This document shows, in pieces, positions 31,977 to 40,010 of a stretch of DNA of 40,010 bases; position 1 is the stretch's first letter, and each line of letters starts with the position of its first letter. Origin of the DNA: Lachnospiraceae bacterium (GTDB taxonomy: Bacteria > Bacillota > Clostridia > Lachnospirales > Lachnospiraceae); NCBI GenBank assembly GCA_018384375.1, contig JAHAYJ010000059.1, forward strand, positions 1-40,010, written 5' to 3'. The notes beneath the pieces were generated by a model. That model saw only the letters and a program-made list of their open reading frames with translations, made no database searches and had not been told where the DNA came from. The translations under genes were made by a program, and so were the position numbers.

Positions 31977-33707
31977 TCAATTATAATCCTTTTTCTCCAA
32001 ATAAGGAAGAATATTTTCAAAAAGCTGTCTTACCACCGGTGCTGCAACCTGACCTCCATAATAGACTCCCTTAGGATTATGTATAATGGCAAGTGCAAGC
32101 ACCTGCGGGTTATCTGCCGGTGCAAAGCCGATAAAGGAGGCAATGTATCTTCCACTGCCTCTTGGAAGGGTCTGGCTGGTAGCTGTCTTGCCGCCAACTC
32201 TGGCACCTTCCACATATCCGTTTTTTCCTGTTCCGTTTTCTACCACCTGCTCCAGAATCATCCGCATGGTTGCAGAGGTTTCCTCTGATACAATATTCGG
32301 TGTAACAGGATATGAGAACTTTTTCATTTCTGTTTTTTCTCTGTCTGCCGTCATGACACCCACATGCGGTGTCACTCTGTTTCCCCCGTTAATTATGGAA
32401 GAAACCGTTGTTGCCAGCTGGATCGGTGTGATCTGAAAGGACTGCCCGAAGGATACTGTTGCCAGCTCCACCGCCTTCATGTCCTCCATTTTATGCATTA
32501 TGGTTCCCGCTTCACCAGGCAGATCCACCCCGGTTTTGTTAAGCAATCCGAACCTGGTGAAGTAGTCATAGTATCTCTCCACTCCCAGACGCAGCCCCAC
32601 TGTAATAAACACCGGGTTACAGGAATTCATGGTTGCCTGAACAAAATTTTCCGCTCCATGCCCGGTGGTCTTGTGACATCGGATCCGCCTGTCCTCCACC
32701 ATAATATATCCGGGGCAGCTGAACTGATCTTCCGTGGTGACCACACCACTTTCCAGTCCTGCGGCAGCCGTAATGATTTTATAGGTTGACCCCGGTTCAT
32801 AAGTATCACTGATACAACCATTACGCCATTTCTGATTCAAAAGCTCCTGTTTTTTCTCCTGCGAAAGCTTTTCTTCCTCCATCTCTTCCGGCAATGCATA
32901 AGGATCATTCAGATCAAACTCGGGCACATCTACCATCGCCATGATCTCACCGTTTTGAGGGTTCAGGACAACGATAGAGACTCTCTCTGCCTGCTTGGTC
33001 TCCATGACCTGCTTTGCCAGCTGGGTTGCATAGCTTTGAATATTAACGTCAAGACTGGTATACAAGTCATTTCCGATAAGGGGCTCCACCCGTTCCTCGC
33101 CGGCTTCATCAATTTCCACCCCCCTTGCATCGGTGACAGTAAGAATCGTTCCTTCCTCTCCCTTCAGATATTCCTCGTATTTTACCTCCAATCCGATGAT
33201 CCCCTGATTGTCTCCCCCTGTAAAGCCAAGTACCTTGGAGGCAAGTTCTCCGTATGGGTAATAGCGCTTGTAGTCTTCATCTACCTTAACGCCCTCCAGC
33301 TTATATGCCCGGATCGCATCTCCCTTTTCCTTCTCCACATTGCTTTTGATCCGTTCAATGGAAGAATACTTTTCCACACGCTTTCTGACATATTCCTCAG
33401 AAAGCTCCAGTTCTTTGCAAAGAACCTCTACAATTCTGTCCGGATCCTTGATCTGATTATGAATCACGGAAACCGTGCAGACCGTCTTATTATCCGCAAT
33501 CACGATTCCGTTGGCATCCAGGATCCTGCCTCTTGCCGCCTTGATGCTCCTCTCCCTTTCGTGGAGCTCCTTCGCCTGCTCTGTATAATAATCTGACTGA
33601 AATATCATCAAATATACCAGTCTGCCTGCCAGAATCAGAAAGACGGCCAGACTTGCAAAAAATACGGTGACGATCTTTTTTCTGGTAAAGGTTTTATTCT
33701 TTATCAT
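31977..33707 (-). CDS. Class B penicillin-binding protein (SpoVD/PBP2-like)
   Basis: 576 residues. Transpeptidase with one N-terminal membrane anchor (about 12-32), a PBP dimer domain (about 50-200) and a transpeptidase domain. Active-site motifs: S307-TYK (SxxK), S362-CN (SxN), and K507-TAT, where the canonical third motif is KTGT. No PASTA domains follow; it ends soon after the transpeptidase domain. The clostridial dcw cluster often has a SpoVD-type PBP at this place, and the sporulation-linked role is inferred from position only. It starts 77 bp after the previous PBP gene, and its ribosome-binding site lies in the arm of a hairpin (33711-33760). Confidence 0.93.
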   Translation of the reverse strand: MIKNKTFTRKKIVTVFFASLAVFLILAGRLVYLMIFQSDYYTEQAKELHERERSIKAARGRILDANGIVIADNKTVCTVSVIHNQIKDPDRIVEVLCKELELSEEYVRKRVEKYSSIERIKSNVEKEKGDAIRAYKLEGVKVDEDYKRYYPYGELASKVLGFTGGDNQGIIGLEVKYEEYLKGEEGTILTVTDARGVEIDEAGEERVEPLIGNDLYTSLDVNIQSYATQLAKQVMETKQAERVSIVVLNPQNGEIMAMVDVPEFDLNDPYALPEEMEEEKLSQEKKQELLNQKWRNGCISDTYEPGSTYKIITAAAGLESGVVTTEDQFSCPGYIMVEDRRIRCHKTTGHGAENFVQATMNSCNPVFITVGLRLGVERYYDYFTRFGLLNKTGVDLPGEAGTIMHKMEDMKAVELATVSFGQSFQITPIQLATTVSSIINGGNRVTPHVGVMTADREKTEMKKFSYPVTPNIVSEETSATMRMILEQVVENGTGKNGYVEGARVGGKTATSQTLPRGSGRYIASFIGFAPADNPQVLALAIIHNPKGVYYGGQVAAPVVRQLFENILPYLEKKDYN

Positions 33708-33710
33708 AGA

Positions 33711-33760
33711 AACCTCATAGAAAAGGTATTATTATAATTTATTACCTGTTCTATGAGGTT
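33711..33760. repeat. Hairpin over the ribosome-binding site of the second PBP gene
   Basis: Arms 33711-33732 and 33740-33760: AACCTCATAGAA pairs perfectly, followed by one mismatch and AGGTA. On the minus-strand transcript the downstream arm contains GAGGTT, the ribosome-binding site of the gene starting at 33707. The loop contains TATAAT on the minus strand. Without a T-tract it is a poor terminator. Confidence 0.7.
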
Positions 33761-33784
33761 ATTCTCTCAAACTGCTTATTCTTC

Positions 33785-36028
33785 CTAAGTGTTTCCTTCA
33801 GTGCCGCCTTCTCCGGTATTACCTTCCTCCCCGGTATTTTCACCGGATGTCTCCGTCTCTCCGCCGTCAAAGCTGCTTCCGTACACAAATCCGGTAATCG
33901 GATCTACATAATCTCCGGTACTGGGATCCACCGCATATCCTGTTGCGGGATCAATGGGGAATTCCTTCCAGGGCTCGCTTTTTTCCTCCGGTGCGCCCTC
34001 CTGCGTTCCCGTTCCTTCTGCGCCCTCTCCTGCTCCTTCCTGTCCGCTCTCTCCGTCGCTTCCTTCTTCTCCCGTTTCTTCCGGCTCCGGCGGTGTCATG
34101 ATCTCAATCTGTAATTCCTCCAGCTCTGCGATCTCCTTCTCCGACAGCTCCTCCGTCATAAAGATTCCCAGATAAGGTAACACCTCCGTCAGGATATTGC
34201 GCACTATTCTTGTGGCATACTTGGCGTCATCCTGAGGCCAGTTGTTGGCTCTGTCCACCACCACATAAATGGCAATCTGCGGGTCATCTGCAGGTGCATA
34301 GCCCATAAAGGATACCACGTACTCATTATTTCCTCTGGGCAGCGTCTCTGCCGTTCCGGTCTTACCGCCGATCATATAGCCTGCCGGTCTTGCCGTTTTA
34401 CCGGTACCGTTTTCACTGGCTACAACCTGATTGCACATCTCACGGATCCTTGCCGAAGTAGTCTCCGAAATCGTCTGTTTCAACAATCTTGGCTCAATAT
34501 TCTGCACCGTAGCCCCGGAGGGACTGACTATTTTCTTCACCATATGAGGCTCGTAATAATAGCCTCCGTTGATCAGAGAGCAGAAGCCTGCCATCATCTG
34601 GATCATGGTTGCATTATACCCCTGTCCGAAGCTGTTGGTGGCAAGATCCGTCACTCTCATCGTATCTTTGGTGTAGATCAGGCTTGCCGTTCTTGCCTCT
34701 CCTGCAAGGTCTATATTGGTTTTTAGTCCGATATTAAAAATATGCTGGAACTCTGTAAAGGTATTCACTCCCGTTGCCATTGCAACATACATCATATTCA
34801 CGTTGCAGGAACGCTCAATCCCTTCCGTCACCGTCAAGTAACCGTCTCCATAGGTATTATGACAGGCAATATCATGATCTCCCACATGCAGCTCTCCTTC
34901 ACAGTAATAACTTTCATTTCCCGTGATACTTCCGCTTTCGATTCCTGCCGCCACGGTAAAGGGTTTCGATACGGAACCGGGTTCATAGGTATCACTGATA
35001 CAGAAATTTTTCCAGAGTGCATTCAGATTCTGATACATCACGTTTGGATCTTCTCCAAGAGTGGAAAGATTCTCTTCATTAATATATTCTTCCGTCTTCT
35101 TTCCCTCTGCATCCAACAGTCGCATTCCGATCAGAGCATCCAGATTTCTCACATCATTCAGATCAAATGTCGGATAGCTTGCCATAGCAAGGACCTCTCC
35201 GCTGTTGACATCCATAATAATACAGCCCGTATTGTTGGCACCATTTCCTTCGTGACGATTATTCCTGTATTCCTCATCAAATTTCTTCAAGTATTTTTCC
35301 ACAATGCTCTGGATATTGGCATCAATGGTCGTCACAATACTGTTCCCATCCTCTGCCGGAATGGTCGTTCTCTCCAGATTGGCATCATCGTTCAAATAAC
35401 CGTATTCCCTTCCGGGAGTTCCCGAAAGGACATCATTGTAATACTCCTCCAGTCCATAAGAACCTACATTGTCATTGGTCGTAAAGCCGATGACATCACA
35501 TGCAAGAGATCCACCGGGATAACTGCGCTTATATTCCTCCTCAAACCAGACTCCCTTAACCAGAGATTCTTCCTCACTAATCAGTTCCATCAACCCTTGA
35601 ATCTGTTCATACTCCTGGCGTTTTGCGAGCACATAGTAGCGTGAGGTTTCCCCGTTTGCGGCAATATAGGAGCGCACCGACGAGGTATCGATCCCGATCT
35701 GACTTCTCAAGGCCTCCAGCGTAGGCTCCAGATATTCTTCCTTTTCCGAGACAGCAACCGCATCCAGAATTACGTTATATACCTTTTCACTGGATGCAAG
35801 AATACTGCCGTTTGCATCCAGGATCGAGCCTCTCTTATAAGGAAGTGTAAGGCTGTCATATTTCTGCTGGGACAAAACCTGTTTTTTGTACTGTCCCCCG
35901 TTGTCTCTGGTAATTGCAAAAAGACGATACGATAACCCCACAAAAGCCAGCAGTACCAAAATAAACAGTACCACCAGCTTCTTTTGCATTTTGATTGTAA
36001 ATTTACTGTTTTTTCTGTTATTGTTCAA
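33785..36028 (-). CDS. Class B penicillin-binding protein (FtsI/PBP2B-like) with an acidic tail
   Basis: 747 residues. Single N-terminal membrane segment (about 17-38), PBP dimer domain (about 60-210), and transpeptidase domain with S352-VSK, S407-CN and K556-TGT, all canonical. After the domain ends (near 625) comes a roughly 100-residue extracytoplasmic tail very rich in Glu/Gly, including three near-repeats of the type DPxTGxxV (IDPATGYA, VDPSTGDY, VDPITGFV). The start appears to be TTG 36028, with GGGTG 5 nt upstream; the next ATG (residue 14) lacks a ribosome-binding site. It follows ftsL by 13 bp, the FtsI position in the cluster. Confidence 0.93.
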   Translation of the reverse strand: MNNNRKNSKFTIKMQKKLVVLFILVLLAFVGLSYRLFAITRDNGGQYKKQVLSQQKYDSLTLPYKRGSILDANGSILASSEKVYNVILDAVAVSEKEEYLEPTLEALRSQIGIDTSSVRSYIAANGETSRYYVLAKRQEYEQIQGLMELISEEESLVKGVWFEEEYKRSYPGGSLACDVIGFTTNDNVGSYGLEEYYNDVLSGTPGREYGYLNDDANLERTTIPAEDGNSIVTTIDANIQSIVEKYLKKFDEEYRNNRHEGNGANNTGCIIMDVNSGEVLAMASYPTFDLNDVRNLDALIGMRLLDAEGKKTEEYINEENLSTLGEDPNVMYQNLNALWKNFCISDTYEPGSVSKPFTVAAGIESGSITGNESYYCEGELHVGDHDIACHNTYGDGYLTVTEGIERSCNVNMMYVAMATGVNTFTEFQHIFNIGLKTNIDLAGEARTASLIYTKDTMRVTDLATNSFGQGYNATMIQMMAGFCSLINGGYYYEPHMVKKIVSPSGATVQNIEPRLLKQTISETTSARIREMCNQVVASENGTGKTARPAGYMIGGKTGTAETLPRGNNEYVVSFMGYAPADDPQIAIYVVVDRANNWPQDDAKYATRIVRNILTEVLPYLGIFMTEELSEKEIAELEELQIEIMTPPEPEETGEEGSDGESGQEGAGEGAEGTGTQEGAPEEKSEPWKEFPIDPATGYAVDPSTGDYVDPITGFVYGSSFDGGETETSGENTGEEGNTGEGGTEGNT

Positions 36029-36041
36029 TCCAACACCCGCT

Positions 36042-36539
36042 TTAATCCGGCAACTCGCCAGCCTGTCTTACATAGTCGCTGCCCTCACCATCAAAGGTGA
36101 TGATCTGGCCCTCTTCCGCATAGCGCATACCCAATTCCTGAATCGCAACCCTTTTAACCTCTTCAAGATTGATGCTACTTGTAATTCTACTATAATTCTC
36201 ATCATTTTCAAGCTTCAGTTCATTCAATCTGCTTTCCATCTGAGAAATGTGCTTAATGCTGTTTGTAATATCAGACTGCAGTCTCAGATATCCTGTAAGG
36301 ATAATCGCTGCTGCTATCATCGCTCCGACAAGGAAAAGCACATAGCCCACATTCATATAAAGGGCACGTTCCCTGTTCCTGCGCACATTATGAGCGCTCT
36401 TTCTTACAGGTACCTCACGCTCCGCAGGCACTGCATAGATTCTTCCCCGCTCTACCTGTCTTCTGGCGGCAGTATTTCCCTGTACATAAATGCTGTTTCG
36501 ATATGCACTTTTGTGTCTTTCTCTAGCTGTTACCGCCAT
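36042..36539 (-). CDS. ftsL: FtsL-like septum protein
   Basis: 165 residues. A basic cytoplasmic N-terminus (about 1-60, rich in Arg), one membrane segment (about 63-83, VGYVLFLVGAMIAAAIILTGY), and an extracytoplasmic coiled coil (DITNSIKHISQMESRLNELKLENDENYSRI), then the conserved short helix LEEVKRVAIQELGM. The layout is that of FtsL, which binds FtsQ/DivIC in the divisome. Sequence conservation is low in this family; position between rsmH and the first PBP gene supports the call. GGAGGG lies upstream of ATG. Confidence 0.85.
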   Translation of the reverse strand: MAVTARERHKSAYRNSIYVQGNTAARRQVERGRIYAVPAEREVPVRKSAHNVRRNRERALYMNVGYVLFLVGAMIAAAIILTGYLRLQSDITNSIKHISQMESRLNELKLENDENYSRITSSINLEEVKRVAIQELGMRYAEEGQIITFDGEGSDYVRQAGELPD

Positions 36540-36559
36540 TTCTACCCTCCTGCCGGTTC

Positions 36560-37504
36560 TTATTCCTGACCGGCCTTTTCAAAAATTCTAAGCTTGGCAC
36601 TTTTCGATCTTGCATTTTCCAGAAGCTCTTCTTCTCCCGGCAAGATAGGCTTACCGCTTACCACCCTCCCCAGGCTTGTCCTTCCACAGACACATACCGG
36701 AAAACTTGGCGGGCAGGTACATGGATTTTCTGCCCTCTTAAATGCCGTCTTTACAATTCGATCCTCCAACGAATGAAACGTGATGATGCAGAGCCGTCCA
36801 CCCGGATTTAAAAGTCCGATCAATTCATCCAGGGATTCCTTTAAAACCTCCAGTTCTCTGTTACACTCTATTCTGATTGCCTGAAAGGTTCTCTTGGAAG
36901 GATGGCCCCCCTCCGCCCTCATCTTCGCAGGGATCGCTGCCCTGATAATCTCATTCAGTTCGCCCGTAGTTTCAATTGCTTTTGTTTCTCTCGCCTTCAC
37001 AATATGCTTGGCAATATTCTTTGCGAACTTATCCTCACCATAATCCCGGATCACATGAAACAGCTCCGTCTCGCTGTATTCATTGACAATGTTCTTCGCT
37101 GTAAGGCTTTGTCTTTGATCCATTCTCATATCAAGAGGGGTATCAAACCGATAGGAAAATCCCCTTTCTTCAGTATCCAGCTGGTATGAGGAAACTCCCA
37201 GATCCAGCATCATACCGTCAATACCCGTAATTCCCAATGAGGAAAGAACCGATTTTGTATTTCTGTAATTGCTTCTCACGATCGTGACCTTGCTTCCGAA
37301 CTCAGAAAGTCTGATGCCTGCCGCCTCGATTGCCGCCTCATCCTGATCAATTCCGATCAGTCTGCCCTTTTCGTTAAGTCTCGCCGCAATTTCATAGGAA
37401 TGTCCGCCGCCGCCCAGTGTTCCGTCAACATAAATACCATCCGGTCTGATTCTCAATCCTTCAATTGTTTCGTTAAGCAACACTGATTTATGTGAAAAAG
37501 CCAT
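36560..37504 (-). CDS. rsmH: 16S rRNA (cytosine1402-N4)-methyltransferase RsmH
   Basis: 314 residues, full length. Methylates C1402 in the ribosomal P site. The N-terminal [16 protein letters not shown]-binding [41 protein letters not shown], and [18 protein letters not shown] are all intact. ATG 37504 is preferred (GAGGATG upstream). The gene lies 15 bp after mraZ, the invariant second position of the dcw operon. Confidence 0.97.
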   Translation of the reverse strand: MAFSHKSVLLNETIEGLRIRPDGIYVDGTLGGGGHSYEIAARLNEKGRLIGIDQDEAAIEAAGIRLSEFGSKVTIVRSNYRNTKSVLSSLGITGIDGMMLDLGVSSYQLDTEERGFSYRFDTPLDMRMDQRQSLTAKNIVNEYSETELFHVIRDYGEDKFAKNIAKHIVKARETKAIETTGELNEIIRAAIPAKMRAEGGHPSKRTFQAIRIECNRELEVLKESLDELIGLLNPGGRLCIITFHSLEDRIVKTAFKRAENPCTCPPSFPVCVCGRTSLGRVVSGKPILPGEEELLENARSKSAKLRIFEKAGQE

Positions 37505-37519
37505 CGTCATCCTCAATGA

Positions 37520-37951
37520 TTAAATTCCAATTCCCAGTTCTATCATATGCTTGGAAATCTCTTCCATATCCTGATAGGTAACCGTTCCTTCCCATCTTTC
37601 CTTGCTCCAGATCTCCACTCTGCTTCCGACGCCGACCAGAACCGCATCCTTGGTGATTCCTGCAAACTCACGAAGCACTGCAGGGATCAGGATCCTTCCC
37701 TGCTTGTCCACCTCTACGCTGGCTGCACCGGCCAGAAAAAAACGGGTGAACTGTCTTGCTTCCTTATCAATCATTGGTAATCCGTGTAATTTCTCTTCAA
37801 AGGCCTGCCACTCAGGATCATCAAACACAAACAGACAGCCATCCATTCCCTTCGTCACCACGAATTCGTCGCCTAAGACCTCGCGGAACTTAGAAGGAAT
37901 GATAAGTCTGCCCTTGGCATCTATTGTATGGTTGTATTCCCCCATAAACAT
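37520..37951 (-). CDS. mraZ: Transcriptional regulator MraZ
   Basis: 143 residues, two SpoVT-AbrB-like DNA-binding repeats: MGEYNHTIDAKGRLIIPSKFR and GAASVEVDKQGRILIPAVLREFAG. MraZ binds short repeats near its own promoter and represses the dcw operon. Five repeats of the expected type lie upstream at 38041-38090. It is the first gene of the operon. GGTGAGAG precedes ATG. Confidence 0.97.
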   Translation of the reverse strand: MFMGEYNHTIDAKGRLIIPSKFREVLGDEFVVTKGMDGCLFVFDDPEWQAFEEKLHGLPMIDKEARQFTRFFLAGAASVEVDKQGRILIPAVLREFAGITKDAVLVGVGSRVEIWSKERWEGTVTYQDMEEISKHMIELGIGI

Positions 37952-38040
37952 ATGCTCTCACCCATTCCTTCAGGTCTACAGTTTGCTTATCCTGTCCAAG
38001 TCAGTATTTAGTAGTCTGCCACGGAAAGCGTAGGCGATAA

Positions 38041-38090
38041 TCTACCACTTTCACCCACATATATAACACTTCCTACCACTTTCCACCACT
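38041..38090 (-). promoter_or_regulatory. MraZ-binding repeats
   Basis: On the minus strand a 10-bp period runs AGTGGTGGAA, AGTGGTAGGA, AGTGTTATAT, ATGTGGGTGA, AAGTGGTAGA: five GTGG-type repeats in tandem, with the third degenerate. This is the MraZ box arrangement and lies just downstream of the predicted transcription start. Confidence 0.8.
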
Positions 38091-38099
38091 TTTAGATAC

Positions 38100-38128
38100 A
38101 TTTTAACCCAAAATCCTTCTGAAAGCAA
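38100..38128 (-). promoter_or_regulatory. Promoter of the mraZ-led operon
   Basis: TTGCTT (38123-38128), 17-nt spacer, TAAAAT (38100-38105) on the minus strand, directly upstream of the MraZ repeats, about 150 nt before mraZ. It lies just after the lgt terminator. Confidence 0.6.
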
Positions 38129-38130
38129 GC

Positions 38131-38163
38131 AAAAAAAACGCCTTGCGGATGCCCGCAAGGCGC
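38131..38163 (-). terminator. Terminator of lgt
   Basis: CGCCTTGCGG pairs with CCGCAAGGCG around a short loop and is followed by a T8 tract on the minus strand. It shields the mraZ promoter from upstream transcription. The rest of 37952-38250 has no gene. Confidence 0.95.
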
Positions 38164-38250
38164 TAAAATACTGGTTTTTTCTCACTTTTCCCATATCTGG
38201 TGTTTCATTCATCTCTCAATCACTAGATATAGTGAAAACCATGAAAAAAT

Positions 38251-39114
38251 TTATTTATTTTTTTTCTTTTTTAAACAAATTCTCACCGCTCCATCACAGA
38301 TCACAGAACCAATCAGCAATACGACCGCAAGCACCTGTGACACCGGAAGCTCAGTTCCGGGAATAAAAAGCTGATCCGTTCTGATTCCCTCGATCCAGGC
38401 CCTTCCCAACCCATAGCCGCCCAGATACAATAGTGCTCCTTCGCCGTCAAATTTTCTGTGTCTAAAGTAAACGAGCATCAGAAACATCAATGCCAGATTC
38501 CAAAGACTCTCATAGAGGAACGTGGGATGTACCTGAATATAATTGATACCTTCTGTCACATGCGCCGCTATCGATTCCGAAATATCCTGTGCCCGAACTG
38601 CCGCAATGGGCAGACGCATTGCCAGAAGATTGTCCGTATATTCCCCAAAGACCTCTCGGTTAGTGAAATTTCCCCATCTGCCGATTGCCTGTCCAAGGGC
38701 AAGTCCCACGACACCGGTATCAGCCATAAGAAAAAAATTTTGTTTTTTTACCTTTGCATAAACAAATGCGGTCAGGAAAGCCGCGATCACTCCACCGTAA
38801 ATTGCCATGCCGCCTTCCCTAGTATTGATTATGCTCAAAAGATTATTTCGATAACGATCCCAATTGAAGATCACATAATAAATTCTGGCACCGATAACGG
38901 AAAAAATCACGGCATAAATGGAAAAGTCCCAATATAGGTCAGGATTCTGTCCCGATATCTTAGCCAGTCTTGCTGCCATCAGGATACCGGCGATTACGCC
39001 GATACCGATGATCACTCCATAAAGTGCTATCGTAAACCCAAACACCTCAAAGCTTTTGGGCACGTCCCTCAGGTAAATCCCCAGATTGGGAAATGCAATA
39101 TCCATTAAGTCCAT
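38251..39114 (-). CDS. lgt: Prolipoprotein diacylglyceryl transferase Lgt
   Basis: 287 residues, about seven membrane helices. Attaches diacylglycerol to the lipobox Cys of prolipoproteins (such as the solute-binding protein in this window). Motifs: ARIYYVIFN, GGMAIYGGVIA, the signature GQAIGRWGNFTNREVFG with the catalytic Arg and essential residues, HPTFLYESLWN, and GRAWIEGIRTDQL. The C-terminus is strongly basic (KKKKNK). It lies 18 bp downstream of ychF, so the two may be co-transcribed. Confidence 0.96.
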   Translation of the reverse strand: MDLMDIAFPNLGIYLRDVPKSFEVFGFTIALYGVIIGIGVIAGILMAARLAKISGQNPDLYWDFSIYAVIFSVIGARIYYVIFNWDRYRNNLLSIINTREGGMAIYGGVIAAFLTAFVYAKVKKQNFFLMADTGVVGLALGQAIGRWGNFTNREVFGEYTDNLLAMRLPIAAVRAQDISESIAAHVTEGINYIQVHPTFLYESLWNLALMFLMLVYFRHRKFDGEGALLYLGGYGLGRAWIEGIRTDQLFIPGTELPVSQVLAVVLLIGSVICDGAVRICLKKKKNK

Positions 39115-39132
39115 GAACTATCAGCCTTTCTG

Positions 39133-40010
39133 CTATACATTGAAGCGGAACAGAATCACATCGCCATCCTTCACGACATAATCCTTTCCCTCCATACCGA
39201 CCAGACCCTTTTCTCTGGCTGCCGCAAGAGATCCCTGCTCTAAAAGGTCTTTATAGTTGACAACCTCTGCCTTAATAAAGCCTCTCTCAAAGTCGGTATG
39301 TATCTTACCGGCTGCCTGGGGCGCCTTCGTGCCGATCCTGATCGTCCACGCTCTGGTCTCATCCTCACCGGCTGTCAGAAAGCTCTGGAGTCCAAGAATC
39401 TTATAGCTGGCCTTAATGAGCTTTTCAAGACCGGATTCCTTGAGTCCCAGATCCTCCAAAAACATTGTCTTTTCCTCATCATCCAGCTCGGAAATCTCCT
39501 GCTCGATCTGGGCACAGATCACAAACACCTCACTACCTGTTTCCTTAGCGAAGTCTCTCACTGCCTGCACACCGGCATTGCCAGCACCGTCATCGGCAAG
39601 ATCATCCTCTGCCACATTGGCTGCAAAAATAACCGGCTTATAGGTCAGCAGATTATAGGAGTTCAGAAGTGCAAGCTCGTCCTCATCCTCTGTCACAAAG
39701 CTTCTTGCAAGCTTTCCCTCCTCAAGATGTGCCTTAAGTGCCTCCAGCAGTGCTGCCTCCTTGGCAAGAGATTTATCCATTCTGGCTGCCTTGCCTGTCT
39801 TGGCAATTCTTCTTTCCAGAATCTCAATATCGGAAAAGATCAATTCCAGATTAATGGTTTCAATATCACGCATGGGATTGATGCTTCCATCCACGTGAAT
39901 CACGTTCGTGTCCTCAAAGCAACGCACCACATGCACCACAGCATCCACTTCCCTGATGTTGCTCAGGAACTGGTTTCCAAGACCTTCCCCCTTGGAAGCG
40001 CCCTTCACCA
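39133..40010 (-). CDS. ychF: Redox-regulated ATPase YchF (3' part)
   Basis: The last 292 or so residues; the 5' part with the P-loop lies beyond the right edge. Visible: [40 protein letters not shown], the coiled coil around [20 protein letters not shown], and the TGS domain at the C-terminus ([32 protein letters not shown]...[14 protein letters not shown]). YchF is an Obg-like NTPase unusual in preferring ATP. The in-frame ATG at 40008 is internal and not the true start. Confidence 0.95.
   Translation of the reverse strand, partial: VKGASKGEGLGNQFLSNIREVDAVVHVVRCFEDTNVIHVDGSINPMRDIETINLELIFSDIEILERRIAKTGKAARMDKSLAKEAALLEALKAHLEEGKLARSFVTEDEDELALLNSYNLLTYKPVIFAANVAEDDLADDGAGNAGVQAVRDFAKETGSEVFVICAQIEQEISELDDEEKTMFLEDLGLKESGLEKLIKASYKILGLQSFLTAGEDETRAWTIRIGTKAPQAAGKIHTDFERGFIKAEVVNYKDLLEQGSLAAAREKGLVGMEGKDYVVKDGDVILFRFNV

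Noticed and set aside
34742-35644. 300-codon open frame on the plus strand opposite the FtsI-like PBP
   Set aside because: Antisense shadow; His/Ile/Cys-rich, no domains, no start signal.

Overview
The window is a low-to-mid GC Firmicutes chromosome segment, most likely from a spore-forming member of the Lachnospiraceae (Clostridia). The basis is a complete spoIIGA-sigE-sigG sporulation module next to the division and cell wall (dcw) cluster, clostridial-type FtsL/SpoVD/PBP2 proteins, a DUF5688-type protein, an NADP-type GdhA, and a MraZ-led dcw operon. Nearly every gene lies on the minus strand; the only convincing plus-strand gene is ylmC/ymxH (21044-21277).

Layout, left to right. (1) 1-2692 is an eroded accessory island. 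It holds a PHP-domain/ATPase gene with an internal deletion, a type II toxin-antitoxin pair, a G39P-like helicase-loader gene, and a broken phage replisome-organizer gene whose 5' end has been replaced in frame by the zinc-ribbon start of an IS transposase. Two tandem 67-bp hairpin repeats mark the border with the core chromosome. (2) 2701-8507 holds gdhA, a small conserved protein, a Gfo/Idh/MocA oxidoreductase, a membrane-anchored SH3 protein, tRNA-Arg(CCG) inside a perfect 18-bp inverted repeat, and a DUF5688 protein. (3) 8638-11605 is efp followed upstream by aroQ-aroK-aroE-yqeG (shikimate pathway). (4) 11715-17167 is a small hypothetical gene and a complete five-gene peptide-type ABC importer. 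(5) 17323-20030 holds a small membrane protein, nrdR, a C39-like peptidase and a PLP aminotransferase. (6) 20141-23351 is sigG, ylmC (inverted), a ~480-bp giant inverted repeat, sigE and spoIIGA. (7) 23515-24798 is an M18 aminopeptidase. (8) 24918-38105 is the dcw cluster, transcribed mraZ-rsmH-ftsL-pbp-spoVD/pbp-mraY-murD-ftsW-murA-ftsQ-ftsZ. (9) 38251-40010 is lgt and the 3' part of ychF.

How it works together. The dcw genes build and divide the envelope: MraY and MurD make precursors, MurA makes UDP-MurNAc precursor, FtsW polymerises, two class B PBPs crosslink, and FtsL/FtsQ/FtsZ organise the septum. MraZ sits first, behind a promoter followed by five MraZ-type repeats, which fits autoregulation. 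The adjacent sporulation genes provide the sigma-E protease and the sigma-E and sigma-G factors. The spoIIGA upstream region shows a TTGACA-N21-TATAAT promoter with two Spo0A boxes, the over-long spacing known for Spo0A-activated spoIIG promoters.

The most unusual structures are the long inverted repeat filling the whole gap between ylmC and sigE, the transposase/replisome-organizer fusion pseudogene, the tRNA enclosed by an 18-bp inverted repeat, a class B PBP with KTAT in place of KTGT, and a hairpin that buries the ribosome-binding site of that same PBP gene. All assignments were made by eye from sequence and motif knowledge; no database search was run.
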